Counted from the stretch's first letter, positions 43,346-52,961 are shown. The stretch: 64,000 nt of DNA from Micromonospora globbae (GCF_003610785.1 NZ_RAQQ01000007.1:124001-188000); one strand, 5' to 3'. Notes: a model not told the origin generated them from the letters alone. Program-made: numbers and translations.

Positions 43346-43984
43346 GTGGACAAGATCACTACTACCTCCGTCGACGCGCAGACCGACGAACGGCCGGACG
43401 CGACGGGCGACCGACCGGGCCCGGACCGGACCACCCGCCGCGCCGCGCTGATCGCGGCCCTCGTCGCGCTGCCGATCACGCTGCTCGTGGGCGGGCTCAC
43501 GTTCGCGCAGCTCGCGCCGGACGAGCCCGCGGCCGACCCGACGCCGTCGGCGACGGCTCCGCGCGTCCAGTCGACCGCGCCGGTCGAGATGGCGGCCCCG
43601 GCGCTGGCCGAGCGGCCGGCCACACTCTGCCGCGCGCTGCTCTCGCAGTTGCCGTCCAGCGTCCGCGACCTCCCGCAGCGCCCGGTGACCGCCGGCCCGG
43701 AGCAGAACGCCGCGTACGGCGACCCGGCGGTCACGGTGGCCTGCGGTGGCGCCGAGCCGACGATCCCGGCCACCTCCGACGTCTGGGTGGTCAACAAGGT
43801 CTGCTGGTACGCGGACGAGCAGTCCGAGGCCACCGTGCTCACGACGATGGACCGGGAGACCGCCGTGACGGTCCGCGTCCCGCGTGCCTACGAGCAGCCG
43901 TTGCAGTGGGTGGCCCCGTTCTCCGACACGATCGTTGCCTCGGTGCCCTCCGGCGGCGACATCCCGGCCGGCTGCCGGGGCTGA
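43346..43984 (+). CDS. DUF3515 family membrane-anchored protein
   Basis: The 212-residue protein has a polar N-terminus, one membrane helix (ALIAALVALPITLLVGGLTF, about residues 33-52) and an extracellular DUF3515 domain with conserved CRALLSQLPSSVRDLPQRPV, VTVACGGAEP and VNKVCWYADEQ. The cysteines may form a disulfide. Actinobacterial members sit between thiL and ddl; the function is unknown. The start GTG at 43346 abuts the preceding stop. Confidence 0.87.
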   Translation: MDKITTTSVDAQTDERPDATGDRPGPDRTTRRAALIAALVALPITLLVGGLTFAQLAPDEPAADPTPSATAPRVQSTAPVEMAAPALAERPATLCRALLSQLPSSVRDLPQRPVTAGPEQNAAYGDPAVTVACGGAEPTIPATSDVWVVNKVCWYADEQSEATVLTTMDRETAVTVRVPRAYEQPLQWVAPFSDTIVASVPSGGDIPAGCRG

Positions 43985-44012
43985 CGCCGGCGCCCCGGCA
44001 CAGGCCGGTGCC

Positions 44013-45158
44013 TCAGTGCAGGCCGGCGCCCCGGTTGAGGGCCGTGCGGATCAGGCGGTCCACCAGCTTCGGGTACTCCAGGCCGGAGGCCGCCCACATC
44101 CGCGGGAACATCGACGAGGGCGTGAACCCCGGCATGGTGTTGATCTCGTTGAGGTAGACGTCCAGCTCGGGCGTGACGAAGAAGTCCACCCGGGCCAGTC
44201 CGGCGCAGTCCAGGGCCGTGAACGCCCGCACGGCGTACTCCTGGACCTGCCGGGCCACCCGCTCGGGCAGGTTGGCGGGGACGTCGTACTCGCAGACCTC
44301 GTCCGAGTCGATGTACTTCGCCTCGAAGTCGTAGAACTCGTGGTCGGCCACGACCCGGACCTCGGCGAGCACCGACGCCTCCGGCGTACCGCCGGCCTCA
44401 CCCTCCAGCACGCCGCACTCGATCTCCCGGCCGACCACGGCGGCCTCGACGAGCACCTTCGGGTCGATCTGCCGGGCGACGGCGACCGCCGCGTCGAGCT
44501 GCGCCCAGTCGCTGACCTTCGTGATGCCGAAGGACGAACCGGCCCGGGACGGCTTCACGAAGACCGGCAGCCCGAGCCGTTCCTTCTCCGCCTCGCTGAG
44601 GGTCATGCCGTTGCGCAGCACCGCGTACGGACCGATGGGGATGCCCTCGGCGGCGCAGAGCTTCTTGGTGAACTCCTTGTCCATGGCGGCGGCGGACGCG
44701 AAGACGTTCGCCCCGACGTACGGGATGCCGGCCATCTCCAGCATGCCCTGGATGGTGCCGTCCTCCCCGTACGCGCCGTGCAGGACGGGGAAGACCACGT
44801 CCACGTCGGCGAGCGCCCGGGGCCCGTCGACCGGGTCGAGCACCATGAGGCCGTTGCCGGTCGGGTCCGCGCGCAGCACCAGGTCGACACCGGACTGCGC
44901 GGTGATCTCGGGCAGCCGCCGGGACTGGATGGCGAGGCTGCCCGGGTCGCCGTCGGTGAGGACCCACTGCCCCGCCCGCGTGATGCCGACCGGCACGACC
45001 TCGTACTCGTCGGGGTCGAGCGCGCCGATCACGCTGCCGGCGCTGACGCAGGAGATGCCGTGCTCCGGGCTGCGACCGCCGAAGACGACGGCCACGCGGG
45101 TCTTGCCTGGGGTGGTCACTCCGGTCACCTCTCCGGTCGGCTGCGCTGGGTTGCTCAC
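44013..45158 (-). CDS. ddl: D-alanine--D-alanine ligase
   Basis: The 381-residue ATP-grasp ligase makes the D-Ala-D-Ala end of peptidoglycan precursors. Visible are [37 protein letters not shown] and [20 protein letters not shown]. In the ligand-binding motif the specificity residue region EKSKY-type loop reads [16 protein letters not shown]. This fits D-Ala ligases rather than D-Ala-D-lactate ligases, though that call is tentative. The first 19 residues are extra; GTG at 45158 is used but nearby GTG codons at residues 12 and 15 are possible. It converges with the DUF3515 gene. Confidence 0.95.
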   Translation of the reverse strand: MSNPAQPTGEVTGVTTPGKTRVAVVFGGRSPEHGISCVSAGSVIGALDPDEYEVVPVGITRAGQWVLTDGDPGSLAIQSRRLPEITAQSGVDLVLRADPTGNGLMVLDPVDGPRALADVDVVFPVLHGAYGEDGTIQGMLEMAGIPYVGANVFASAAAMDKEFTKKLCAAEGIPIGPYAVLRNGMTLSEAEKERLGLPVFVKPSRAGSSFGITKVSDWAQLDAAVAVARQIDPKVLVEAAVVGREIECGVLEGEAGGTPEASVLAEVRVVADHEFYDFEAKYIDSDEVCEYDVPANLPERVARQVQEYAVRAFTALDCAGLARVDFFVTPELDVYLNEINTMPGFTPSSMFPRMWAASGLEYPKLVDRLIRTALNRGAGLH

Positions 45159-45319
45159 CGGTTGACCTTACTGTGCGTGGCGGCGAGACGAGGGCGATAC
45201 CCGGCGAGACGCGGCAGACCCTCGAAACCGGTCAACGAGCGCACACGGTGCGTAATCACCCCGGGCGCGCGCTGGTCACAGCGGGGCGGTCGGTGCGCCG
45301 CTCCGTCCGCCGCCCCCAC

Positions 45320-45325
45320 TACGCT
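45320..45325 (+). promoter_or_regulatory. Putative -10 element for leaderless AAA-ATPase mRNA
   Basis: TACGCT lies 8 nt before the GTG at 45334, with no ribosome-binding site between. Confidence 0.4.
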
Positions 45326-45333
45326 GCCACCCT

Positions 45334-46626
45334 GTGAGTTCCGACGCGCTCCTCGACAGCCTGCGGGCGGCGGTCGACGCACGCCCGGAGGACGTGCCGC
45401 TGCGCCTGCACCTCGCCACGCTGCTGCTCGACGCCGACCGGGGCGGGGAGGCCATCGCCCACATCGGTCAGGCGCTCGCCCGGGATCCGGGCAACGAGGC
45501 CGCGCAGGCGCTCATGCAACGGGCACTCGGACCGGTGCCCCCGCCCCGGCCGGCGCCGGACGCGGCGTCGGCGGCCGATCCCGGTCCGGCCACGGCGGCG
45601 CCCCGACCGCCCGCGCAGCGTCCGGCCCCGGCCGGGCCCGGCGGTGACCCACTCTCGGCGTACGAGCAGGAGCTGTCGGACGTGGTCCCGCCGCGCTTCG
45701 TCCCGACCGGCGACGAGCCGGAACCGGTCGCCGGCGAGCACGACCGGCTGTACGACGTGGAGACCTCGACCCTGCGGCTGGCCGACGTCGGCGGCATGTC
45801 GGCCGTGAAGGAGCGGCTGGAGCTGGCCTTCCTCGGCCCGCTGCGCAACCCGCAGCTGCGGAAGATGTACGGCAAGAGCCTGCGCGGCGGCCTCATGCTC
45901 TACGGTCCGCCCGGGTGCGGCAAGACGTTCCTCGCCCGGGCGGTGGCCGGCGAGATGGGCGCGAAGTTCGTCTCGCTCTCCATCGTCGACGTGCTCGACA
46001 TGTGGCTGGGCAACTCGGAGCGCAACCTGCACGAGCTGTTCCAGGCGGCCCGACGCAACGCGCCGTGCGTGCTGTTCCTCGACGAGATCGACGCGCTGGG
46101 GCACAAGCGTTCCCAGGTCAGCTCCAGTTCGATGCGGACGCTGGGCAACCAGCTGCTGGCCGAGCTGGACGGCATGGAGGGCGACAACGAGGGCGTCTTC
46201 GTGCTGGCCGCCACCAACACCCCGTGGGACGTGGACCCCGCGCTGCGCCGTCCGGGCCGGCTGGACCGCGTGGTGCTCGTGCTGCCGCCGGACGCCGAGG
46301 CCCGCGCCGCCATCCTCGAGTACCACCTGCGGGAGCGGCCGATCGCCGGCATCGACCTGCGGCGGGTGGTGGCGGCCACCGAGGACTACTCGGGGGCCGA
46401 CCTGGCGCACCTCTGCGAGACCGCCGCCGAGTACGCCATGGCCGACTCCGTCCGCAGCGGCGAGGTGCGCATGATCGAGCAGCGGGACCTCGAACGGGCG
46501 CTGAAGGAGGTCCGGCCGTCGACCCGGCCGTGGATGGCCACGGCCCGCAACGTGGCGATGTTCGCCAACGAGGGCGGCGTCTACGACGACCTGGTCGCCT
46601 ACCTCAAGAAGCGCAAGCTGCTCTGA
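45334..46626 (+). CDS. TPR-AAA+ ATPase
   Basis: The 430-residue protein has an N-terminal TPR-like helical region (LHLATLLLDADRGGEAIAHI, residues 1-65), an Ala/Pro linker and a single AAA+ module: Walker A in MLYGPPGCGKTFLARA, Walker B in VLFLDEIDALG, sensor 1 in FVLAATNTPW and arginine fingers in LRRPGRLDR. The C-terminal lid has YSGADLAHLCETAAEYAM. It resembles proteasomal/CbbX-like remodelling ATPases in sequence; the substrate is unknown. Members with this architecture recur in Micromonosporaceae, but I know of no defined role. Start GTG at 45334. Confidence 0.82.
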   Translation: MSSDALLDSLRAAVDARPEDVPLRLHLATLLLDADRGGEAIAHIGQALARDPGNEAAQALMQRALGPVPPPRPAPDAASAADPGPATAAPRPPAQRPAPAGPGGDPLSAYEQELSDVVPPRFVPTGDEPEPVAGEHDRLYDVETSTLRLADVGGMSAVKERLELAFLGPLRNPQLRKMYGKSLRGGLMLYGPPGCGKTFLARAVAGEMGAKFVSLSIVDVLDMWLGNSERNLHELFQAARRNAPCVLFLDEIDALGHKRSQVSSSSMRTLGNQLLAELDGMEGDNEGVFVLAATNTPWDVDPALRRPGRLDRVVLVLPPDAEARAAILEYHLRERPIAGIDLRRVVAATEDYSGADLAHLCETAAEYAMADSVRSGEVRMIEQRDLERALKEVRPSTRPWMATARNVAMFANEGGVYDDLVAYLKKRKLL

Positions 46627-46660
46627 CCGCGTCCGGCCGTGGCGCGCGCCCGGCCGGTGG

Positions 46661-46879
46661 TCACTCGCGGGCGTGCCGGCGGCCGACCGCGATCACCTTC
46701 ACCCGCTGCCGGCCGGCCCGCACCATGCCCAGGGCCATGAAGGCGCCCGCGATGCGGTCGGCCGCCTCCCGGCTGCTGGCGCCGACCACCTGGCGGCGCC
46801 GCTCCGGGCAGGCCCGCTCGTCGCGGCCGGGCCCGTCGAACGGGCGCACGTCGGTGAGCACCACCAGGAAGCGGGTCAT
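46661..46879 (-). CDS. Small basic hypothetical protein
   Basis: The 72-residue product (MTRFLVVLTDVRPFDGPGRD then RRQVVGASSREAADRIAGAF and KVIAVGRRHARE) has a beta-alpha-beta appearance: a hydrophobic start strand, a helix and a final strand. I do not recognise the family. ATG at 46879 is preceded by GGGAG. The frame is open upstream to 47095, but that part is low-complexity. It converges with the AAA+ gene. Confidence 0.6.
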   Translation of the reverse strand: MTRFLVVLTDVRPFDGPGRDERACPERRRQVVGASSREAADRIAGAFMALGMVRAGRQRVKVIAVGRRHARE

Positions 46880-47114
46880 GGCCGGCTCCCGGGGTGGTCG
46901 GGGTGGACTTGCGGACCGGTACGCACGCTCACTCCCTCCGCCAGGGGGACGGCGCGGCACGCGGCGACCGGGCACGGGGGAGAAACCCGATCGCCGCGCG
47001 CCCCATCCCCTCCGGTCGCTCACCGCCACCGTCGCCACGACAACCGGCGGTGAGGACGCGGTAACAGATTGACAGGTGCGCAGCCATGAATGCAACTCTC
47101 ACCGGCGTTCTCTC

Positions 47115-47138
47115 ATGTATACATTCCCAAAGATGTAT
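47115..47138 (+). promoter_or_regulatory. Palindromic operator candidate before the XRE gene
   Basis: A perfect 10-nt palindrome ATGTATACAT (47115-47124) is followed 8 nt later by a half site ATGTAT (47133-47138), 15 nt before the ATG. The AT-rich site in a GC-rich promoter is likely bound by the XRE protein encoded next to it (autoregulation is inference). Confidence 0.5.
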
Positions 47139-47152
47139 GCGACCATCGATGC

Positions 47153-47998
47153 ATGGCGCCGAAGACCGCTCGCGCCCGCCGACTCGGGCTCGCCCTGCGT
47201 ACGCACCGGGAGGCCGCCGGCCTCACCCTCGAGGCCGCGGCGGACGAGATCAACAGCACCCGCAGCACGCTCTCGCGCTACGAGAACGCGCAGTCCCCGG
47301 TGAAGCCGGCCACCGTACGCGCGCTGCTCACCCTCTACGGAGTCGCCCCCGACGAGGTCAACGCGGCCGTGCAGCTGGCCAAGGACGCGCGCAAGCCCGG
47401 CTGGTGGGTCTCCTACTCGTACCTGCTGGACCGGCGCACCATCGACTTCATCGCCCTGGAGGCCGAGGCGACCGGCATCGCCAACTTCGAGCCCTCGGTG
47501 GTGCCCGGCCTGCTCCAGACGGCCGACTACATCCGCGGGGTGATGCGCGGCGGGCCCCACACGCTCAGCGACGAGGAGGTCGAGCAGCGCGTCAAGGTGC
47601 GGCTCGACCGCCAGGAGCGGCTCACCGGCGATGCCCCGCCCATCCTCGACGCGATCATCGACGAGGGCGCGCTGCTCCGCCCGGTCGGCGACCGGTCGGT
47701 CATGGACGGCCAGCTGCGGCACCTTCTGAAGATGTCCGAGCTGCCGAACATCACGGTCCAGGTGATCCCGCTGGCCGCCGGCTACCACCGGGGCACCCGC
47801 GGCTCCCTGCACATCCTGGAGTTCGCCGACCCGGAGGACCCGATCATCGCCTCGGTCGAGACGGTGGCCGGTCAGATGATCCTCGACCGCCCGGGCGACC
47901 TGCGTACCTGCACCAAGATCATGGAACACCTGCGGACGGTCGCGCTCAGCCCGACGGGCAGCCGCGACCAGCTGCTCCAACTCCTGAAGGGACGGTAG
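47153..47998 (+). CDS. XRE-family regulator with DUF5753 (Scr1-type)
   Basis: The 281-residue protein has an N-terminal helix-turn-helix (ALRTHREAAGLTLEAAADEI, NSTRSTLSRYENAQS, residues 10-65) and a C-terminal DUF5753 domain (FEPSVVPGLLQTADYIRGVM, RQERLTGDAPPILDAIID, VQVIPLAAGYHRGTRGS). In Streptomyces, WhiJ and its relatives have this architecture and pair with a small DUF397 partner, as here. Some pairs act as developmental switches, and an antitoxin-like role has been suggested. Start ATG at 47153 has no Shine-Dalgarno; the overlapping longer frame is not supported. The DUF397 gene follows 5 nt downstream. Confidence 0.88.
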   Translation: MAPKTARARRLGLALRTHREAAGLTLEAAADEINSTRSTLSRYENAQSPVKPATVRALLTLYGVAPDEVNAAVQLAKDARKPGWWVSYSYLLDRRTIDFIALEAEATGIANFEPSVVPGLLQTADYIRGVMRGGPHTLSDEEVEQRVKVRLDRQERLTGDAPPILDAIIDEGALLRPVGDRSVMDGQLRHLLKMSELPNITVQVIPLAAGYHRGTRGSLHILEFADPEDPIIASVETVAGQMILDRPGDLRTCTKIMEHLRTVALSPTGSRDQLLQLLKGR

Positions 47999-48003
47999 GG
48001 ACG

Positions 48004-48204
48004 ATGACACCGACGATCAGCGCGGCGCTGGCCGCGGCCGGCTGGCGCAAGAGCAGCCGCAGCGGTGACGAGGGCGCCTGCGTGGAGGTGGCGGTGATCC
48101 CCGAGCTGGTGGCCGTACGCGACTCAAAGGACCCGGACGGCCCCGCCCTGCTCTTCCCCCCGGCGGCCTGGACCGCCTTCGCGCAGGCGCCTCCGCGCCG
48201 CTGA
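48004..48204 (+). CDS. DUF397 domain protein
   Basis: The 66-residue protein shows the DUF397 signature: WRKSSRSGDEGACVEVAV, then VAVRDSKDPDGPALLF and a final WTAF helix. The start ATG at 48004 follows GGACGGTAGGGACG. It is the partner of the XRE/DUF5753 protein encoded directly upstream; the pair is a hallmark of streptomycetes and Micromonosporaceae, with many copies per genome. The target controlled is not evident. Confidence 0.9.
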   Translation: MTPTISAALAAAGWRKSSRSGDEGACVEVAVIPELVAVRDSKDPDGPALLFPPAAWTAFAQAPPRR

Positions 48205-48252
48205 CCCCGCGCGACCGGCCGTCGGTGGGCGGCGGCCGGTCGCCGGTGACCC

Positions 48253-48281
48253 GGCCGGCCACCGGTGGGCGGTGGCCGGCC
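48253..48281 (+). terminator. Terminator after the DUF397 gene
   Basis: A perfect 11-bp stem GGCCGGCCACC (48253-48263)/GGTGGCCGGCC (48271-48281) with a 7-nt loop. It could also serve the convergent methyltransferase gene. Confidence 0.65.
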
Positions 48282-48354
48282 GTTCGCCGTCGCCCGGGGC
48301 CGCGCCGGCGGGGCCGCCGCTCCGGTGCCGGGGTGACGAGGAACGCGGCGACGC

Positions 48355-49137
48355 TCAGGCCGGGCGGCGGGCCGTGACCGCGGTGGCCTCCAGGTCCTCG
48401 TCGTGCCGCACGCCCGGCACCAGTCCCGCCGCGGTGAGCGCCGCGCACAGGGCCTCGACCTGGCTCTCGGCGGCCTCCACCACGAGATGCCCACCGGGGG
48501 CGAGCCACTCGCCCGCCCCGGCGGCCACCCGGCGCAGCACGGCCAACCCGTCGGCACCACCGTCGAGCGCCACCGGCGCCTCGTGCAGCCGCGCCTCGGG
48601 CGGCAGCAGCGCCACCGCCTCCGTCGGCACGTACGGGGCGTTCGCGACGACGAGGTCCAGCCGGCCACGCCAGTGCGGCGGCAGCGGCGCGAACAGGTCG
48701 CCCGTGAAGACCGGGACGTCGAGGCCGGCGAGGTTGCGCCGGGCGCAGGCCACCGCCGCCGGGTCGATGTCGGTGGCGGCGAGCCAGCGCGGCGCGAGCC
48801 GGCGGGCCAGCGCGAGGGTGGTCGCGCCGGAGCCGCAGCAGAGGTCCACGACGGCCGACGCGGGACCGGTCACCGCCGCCGCGGCGGCGACCAGCAGGGC
48901 CGTACGACCGCGGGGCACGAAGACGCCCGGGTCGACGGCGACCCGCAGCCCGCAGAACTCGGCCCAGCCGAGCAGGTGCTCCAACGGTTCGCCGGCGATC
49001 CGGCGCGCCACGAGGTCGGCGAGCGCGGCCGGGGAGTCCGCGCTGTCGAGGAGCAGGTCCGCCTCGTCCTCGGCGTAGACGCAACCGGCGGCGCGCAGCC
49101 GCCGCACCAGGGCGGGACGGTCGATGGGAGTGGTCAT
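48355..49137 (-). CDS. PrmC/HemK-related SAM methyltransferase
   Basis: The 260-residue protein resembles PrmC, which methylates the GGQ glutamine of release factors, but belongs to a distinct actinobacterial subgroup (putative protein glutamine-N5 methyltransferase). Visible are the helical N-terminal domain (LVARRIAGEPLEHLLGWAEF), the SAM loop VVDLCCGSGATTLALA and LVVANAPYVPTEAV, where the usual NPPY is NAPY. The true PrmC usually lies beside prfA and is elsewhere. Start ATG at 49137 follows GGAGG. The substrate is unproven. Confidence 0.85.
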   Translation of the reverse strand: MTTPIDRPALVRRLRAAGCVYAEDEADLLLDSADSPAALADLVARRIAGEPLEHLLGWAEFCGLRVAVDPGVFVPRGRTALLVAAAAAVTGPASAVVDLCCGSGATTLALARRLAPRWLAATDIDPAAVACARRNLAGLDVPVFTGDLFAPLPPHWRGRLDLVVANAPYVPTEAVALLPPEARLHEAPVALDGGADGLAVLRRVAAGAGEWLAPGGHLVVEAAESQVEALCAALTAAGLVPGVRHDEDLEATAVTARRPA

Positions 49138-49298
49138 GGAAACCTCCGGGGACACTCGTCGGCGCCCCGGGCCGCCGCTATCGGCGCGGCGTGGACTCGG
49201 AAGGGAGCGCCGGTCCTGCTGTCGGGCGGATCGGACTCACCTCCTCGGGTCGGGGCCGCGTGTGCGGCCACCGGAACGATACCCGGCCGTGGACGGCG

Positions 49299-50420
49299 TC
49301 AGCTCGCCGGGCCGGCGGCGTCCAGCGCGGCGGCGATGTCGGCCACCAGGTCGGCGGTGTCCTCGATCCCGCAGGAGAGCCGCACGAATCCGGGCGAGGT
49401 GTCGTCGCCCCACTGGGCCCGCCGGTCGGCCGTCGTGTGCAGGCCGCCGAAGGACGTGGCGGCCACGACCAGTCGGGCGGCGTCGACGAACCGGGCCACC
49501 CGGTCGGCGTCCCCGAGGTCGAAGGACAGCACCCCCGGCATCCGCCGCATCTGCGCCGACGCCACCGCGTACGACGGATCCTCGGGCCGGCCGGGCCACC
49601 GCAGGCCGGTCACGTCCGGGCGGCCGGCGAGCAGCGACGCGACGGCCTCGGCGTTGGCGGCCTGCCGGCCCAGCCGCAGGTCCATGGTGGCCAGTGAGCG
49701 GTGGGCGAGCCACGCGTCGAACGCGCCGGGGATCGCGCCGGTGGCGTTGCGCCAGACGGTGACCGCCCCCAGCAACTCGGGCGACCGGGTGGCGAGGTAA
49801 CCGAGCAGCAGGTCGGAGTGGCCGGTGAGGGCCTTCGTGCCGGAGGCCGCCACCAGGTCCGCGCCGAGGTCCAGCGGCCGCTGCCCCAGCGGCGTGGCGG
49901 TGGTGTTGTCCACGGCCACCAGGGCGCCGGCCGCGTGCGCCCGCTCGGCCAGGTCGGCCACGTCCACCACGTCGAGCCCGGGGTTCGCCGGCGTCTCCAG
50001 CAGGACGAGCCGCACCCCGTCCAGCGACGGGTACGGCCCGGCGGTGGGCGCGAGGAGCACGCGTACGCCGATGGCCTCCAGCGCGGCGCTCGCGAACGCG
50101 CGCACGGTGTAGTACCCGTCGGCGGGGAGCACCACGGTGTCGCCGGGACGCAGCACGGTGAGCAGCAGCCCGGTGATGGCGGCCTGCCCGCTCGCGAAGA
50201 CCCGGCAGTCCCCACCCTCCAGCTCCCCGATCGCGGCCTCGAGCAGCCGCCGGGTCGGGTTGTCCGGGCGGCCGTAGCCGTTCGGCGCGCCGGCCGGCCC
50301 CTGCCACGGGTCCAGGTGGTACGGCGCGGCGAAGACCGGCCCGGGCAGGAACGGCTGGCCCGGCACCGGCTCGGGCAGACCGGCGTGCACGCAGCGGGTG
50401 CCGTCACCTGGTTCGTTCAT
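49299..50420 (-). CDS. PLP-dependent gamma-synthase/lyase family enzyme (Cys/Met metabolism)
   Basis: The 373-residue fold-type I enzyme fits the cystathionine gamma-synthase/lyase family. The N-terminal [10 protein letters not shown] opening, [40 protein letters not shown] and the lysine in [13 protein letters not shown] (PLP Schiff base) are visible. It is somewhat shorter than typical 380-400-residue members, and the active-site tyrosine region reads [15 protein letters not shown]. The precise reaction (lyase or synthase) is not decided by sequence. Start ATG at 50420; gpsA ends at 50427, 6 nt upstream, so this gene probably shares its transcript. Confidence 0.85.
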   Translation of the reverse strand: MNEPGDGTRCVHAGLPEPVPGQPFLPGPVFAAPYHLDPWQGPAGAPNGYGRPDNPTRRLLEAAIGELEGGDCRVFASGQAAITGLLLTVLRPGDTVVLPADGYYTVRAFASAALEAIGVRVLLAPTAGPYPSLDGVRLVLLETPANPGLDVVDVADLAERAHAAGALVAVDNTTATPLGQRPLDLGADLVAASGTKALTGHSDLLLGYLATRSPELLGAVTVWRNATGAIPGAFDAWLAHRSLATMDLRLGRQAANAEAVASLLAGRPDVTGLRWPGRPEDPSYAVASAQMRRMPGVLSFDLGDADRVARFVDAARLVVAATSFGGLHTTADRRAQWGDDTSPGFVRLSCGIEDTADLVADIAAALDAAGPAS

Positions 50421-50426
50421 CGGTCC

Positions 50427-51443
50427 TCACTCGTACGACTCGGGCTTGGCGGTCCGGCTCATCAGTGTGTCCACGGCGATGCGCGGGTCCATCCCCTCGT
50501 GGCAGATCCGCTCGACCTGCTCGGTGATGGGCATCTCCACGCCGTGCGCGCGGGCCAGGTCACGGATCGACAGGCAGCTCTTCACGCCCTCGGCGGTCTG
50601 CCGGGTCGCGGCCTGCGCCTGCTCCATCGTCTCCCCCCGGCCCAGGTGCTCCCCGAAGGTGCGGTTGCGGGCCAGCGGCGAGGAACAGGAGGCCACCAGG
50701 TCACCCATGCCGGCCAGGCCGGCGAAGGTGATCGGGTCGGCGCCGAGCGCCACGCCGAGCCGGGCGGTCTCGGCCAGTCCCCGCGTCATCAGCATGGCCC
50801 GCGTGTTGTCGCCGAAGCCCATGGCGGTCGCGATGCCGTACGCGAGGGCGATCACGTTCTTCACGGCGCCGCCCAGCTCGCAGCCGATCACATCGTCGTT
50901 GGTGTACGGGCGGAGGTACGGCGTACGGATCGACGACTGCACGAGCGCCGTCCGCCGGCTGTCCGTGCCGGCGACCACGGTCGCGGCGGGCTGCTCGGCC
51001 GCGATCTCCGGCGCCAGGTTGGGGCCGGAGACGACCACCACCCGGTCCGCCGTCACTCCGGCGGTCTCGACGATCACCTCGCTCATGCGCTTGGTGGTGC
51101 CGAGCTCGATGCCCTTCATGAGCGACACCAGCGTCGCGTCGGGGTGCACGTACCCGGCCCACTCGGCGAGGTTCGCGCGCAACGTCTGCGACGGCACGGC
51201 CAGCACGACCAGCTCGGCGTCGGTGATCGCCTCGGCGGCGTCGGAGGTGGCGGTGACCCGCTCCGGCAGGACCAGGTGCGGCAGGTACTCGGGGTTGCGC
51301 CGCTCCGTCCGGAGGGTGTCGGCCACCGGCTGCCGCCGCGCCCAGATGGTCACCTCGCGGCCGGCATCCGCGAGGATCTTGGCGAACGCGGTGCCCCACG
51401 AGCCGGCACCCAGCACCGCGACGTGCCCACCACGCCCGCTCAC
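50427..51443 (-). CDS. gpsA: Glycerol-3-phosphate dehydrogenase [NAD(P)+]
   Basis: The 338-residue enzyme reduces dihydroxyacetone phosphate to sn-glycerol 3-phosphate for phospholipids. The NAD-binding [19 protein letters not shown], the catalytic lysine region [16 protein letters not shown] and [19 protein letters not shown] are present. The start used is GTG at 51443, which overlaps the acyltransferase stop by 4 nt; the longer open frame lies across that gene and is not real. Together with the plsC-like gene upstream it forms a phospholipid synthesis pair. Confidence 0.96.
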   Translation of the reverse strand: MSGRGGHVAVLGAGSWGTAFAKILADAGREVTIWARRQPVADTLRTERRNPEYLPHLVLPERVTATSDAAEAITDAELVVLAVPSQTLRANLAEWAGYVHPDATLVSLMKGIELGTTKRMSEVIVETAGVTADRVVVVSGPNLAPEIAAEQPAATVVAGTDSRRTALVQSSIRTPYLRPYTNDDVIGCELGGAVKNVIALAYGIATAMGFGDNTRAMLMTRGLAETARLGVALGADPITFAGLAGMGDLVASCSSPLARNRTFGEHLGRGETMEQAQAATRQTAEGVKSCLSIRDLARAHGVEMPITEQVERICHEGMDPRIAVDTLMSRTAKPESYE

Positions 51444-52171
51444 GCCGCCTCGCCCTGCTGCTGGCGCTGCGGACGGCTCGAACGCTCCCAGAGCGGCGGC
51501 GGCGTGCCGCCGCGGATCTCGGCGAGCATGTCCCGCAACCGCAGCATGATCGTGTCGGTCATCTCCTCCAGCGTGCCCCGGGTGGGCGACGCGCCCTCCC
51601 ACCGGCTCAGGTCGATCGGCGGGCCGGCCACGACGGTCACGGGGATCCGCGGCCGCAGGCTGATCCGGGCCGTACGCGGGTCGAAGATCCGCTCCGGGCC
51701 CCACATGGCCACGGGTACGACCGGGGCGCCCGTGAGGAGCGCGAGCCGGGCCGCACCCGTCTTGCCCTTCATGGGCCAGAGGTCCGGCTCCCGGCTGGTG
51801 GTGCCCTCCGGGTAGATCACCACGGCGTCGCCGCGGCGTACCGCCTCGACCAGCTTGTCCAGCGACCGGGCCGCGTCGACGGTTCCCCGCTCCACGGGGA
51901 TCTGCCGGCAGCGGTGCAGGATCCAGCCGACCACGGGCACCCGGAACACGCTCGCCTTGGCGAGGAACTGCGGCCAGCGGCCGGCGTCGTAGATGAAGTG
52001 CGCCGAGACCAGCGGATCGGCGTGCGACAGGTGGTTCGCCACGATGATGACGCCGCCCTCGCGGGGCAGGTGCTCCATGCCACGCCACGTGCGCCGGGTC
52101 CACACGACCATGATCGGCTTCACCAGCACCGCGGCCACCCGTGGCCAGAATCCCAGTCTCCGCCGTGCCAC
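51440..52171 (-). CDS. Lysophospholipid (1-acyl-glycerol-3-phosphate) acyltransferase
   Basis: The 243-residue PlsC-type acyltransferase has the catalytic H-x4-D motif in [14 protein letters not shown] and downstream blocks [22 protein letters not shown] and [13 protein letters not shown] hydrophobic N-terminal stretch ([13 protein letters not shown]) would associate it with the membrane. The start chosen is GTG at 52171 because GAGGAGG lies 5 nt upstream; the frame is open further to 52237 but that piece is low-complexity. It is directly upstream of gpsA in the same operon, as in many actinobacteria. Confidence 0.9.
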   Translation of the reverse strand: MARRRLGFWPRVAAVLVKPIMVVWTRRTWRGMEHLPREGGVIIVANHLSHADPLVSAHFIYDAGRWPQFLAKASVFRVPVVGWILHRCRQIPVERGTVDAARSLDKLVEAVRRGDAVVIYPEGTTSREPDLWPMKGKTGAARLALLTGAPVVPVAMWGPERIFDPRTARISLRPRIPVTVVAGPPIDLSRWEGASPTRGTLEEMTDTIMLRLRDMLAEIRGGTPPPLWERSSRPQRQQQGEAA

Positions 52172-52299
52172 CGCGCCTCCTCGTGCCGCCGGGGTCCGCG
52201 CACCGGACCCGCCGGCGCTCCCCGCAGCGGAAATCATGCCTGCTCCCCTGTGCCGCGGGCCAGCGAGGGTGCCGCCGACCGGCTGGCAGGATTGCGGCT

Positions 52300-52941
52300 G
52301 TGAGTCAGCCGAGGTGGGCCGTCGTGGTGCCGGTGAAGCCGCTGTCGGCCGCGAAGAGCCGCCTGCGCGGGGCGCTGCCGGGCGTACCGCACGAGGAGCT
52401 TGCGTTGGCCCTGGCGGCCGACACGGTCGCCGCGGTGCGCGCGTGTCCCGTGGTCGCCGACGTCCTGGTAGTCACCGACGACGCCCGGGTGGCCGCGGTG
52501 GCCCGCGAGAGCGGAGCCCGGACGCTGCCGGACCTGCCGGCCGCCGGGCTGAACGCGGCGTTCCGCCACGGCGCCGCCGCCGCGGGCGGCGGGTGGGTGG
52601 CCGGCCTCACGGCCGACCTGCCGGCCCTGCGTCCGGCCGAGCTGGCCGCCGCGCTGGAGGCCGCGCAGGACGGCCCGGCCGTACGGCGGTACGTGGCCGA
52701 CGCCCCCGGCGACGGCACCGTGCTGCTCACCGCACCGCCCGGGACGCCGCTGGAGCCCCGTTTCGGCGTGGCCTCGGCGGCGGCACACGCCGCGAGCGGG
52801 GCGCTGCCGTTGACCGGCGACTGGCCGACCCTGCGCCGGGACGTGGACACCCCGGCCGACCTCGCGGCCGCCGCCCGGCTCGGGCTCGGGCCCCGCACCG
52901 CGGTGCTCGCCGCGGGCTGTGCCGCCGGCACGCCGGGCTGA
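52300..52941 (+). CDS. cofC: Phosphoenolpyruvate/2-phospho-L-lactate guanylyltransferase (F420 pathway)
   Basis: The 213-residue nucleotidyltransferase makes the activated side-chain precursor of coenzyme F420. It shows [39 protein letters not shown] and [18 protein letters not shown]. In mycobacteria the orthologue (FbiD, Rv2983) uses phosphoenolpyruvate, and the same is plausible here. The start is GTG at 52300; CAGGAT 7 nt upstream could be a leaderless -10. It is divergent from the plsC-like gene and upstream of the small OB-like gene and ppk1, in the mycobacterial order. Confidence 0.9.
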   Translation: MSQPRWAVVVPVKPLSAAKSRLRGALPGVPHEELALALAADTVAAVRACPVVADVLVVTDDARVAAVARESGARTLPDLPAAGLNAAFRHGAAAAGGGWVAGLTADLPALRPAELAAALEAAQDGPAVRRYVADAPGDGTVLLTAPPGTPLEPRFGVASAAAHAASGALPLTGDWPTLRRDVDTPADLAAAARLGLGPRTAVLAAGCAAGTPG

Positions 52942-52955
52942 CCGGCCCTCCGGTG

Positions 52956-52961
52956 TACGGT
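52956..52961 (+). promoter_or_regulatory. Putative -10 element for the leaderless small OB-like gene
   Basis: TACGGT 6 nt before the ATG at 52968; no ribosome-binding site is present. Confidence 0.4.

Noticed and set aside
48223..48281. Direct repeat CGGTGGGCGG(C/T)GGCCGG after the DUF397 gene.
   Set aside because: It is explained mostly by the terminator hairpin and low-complexity GC sequence.
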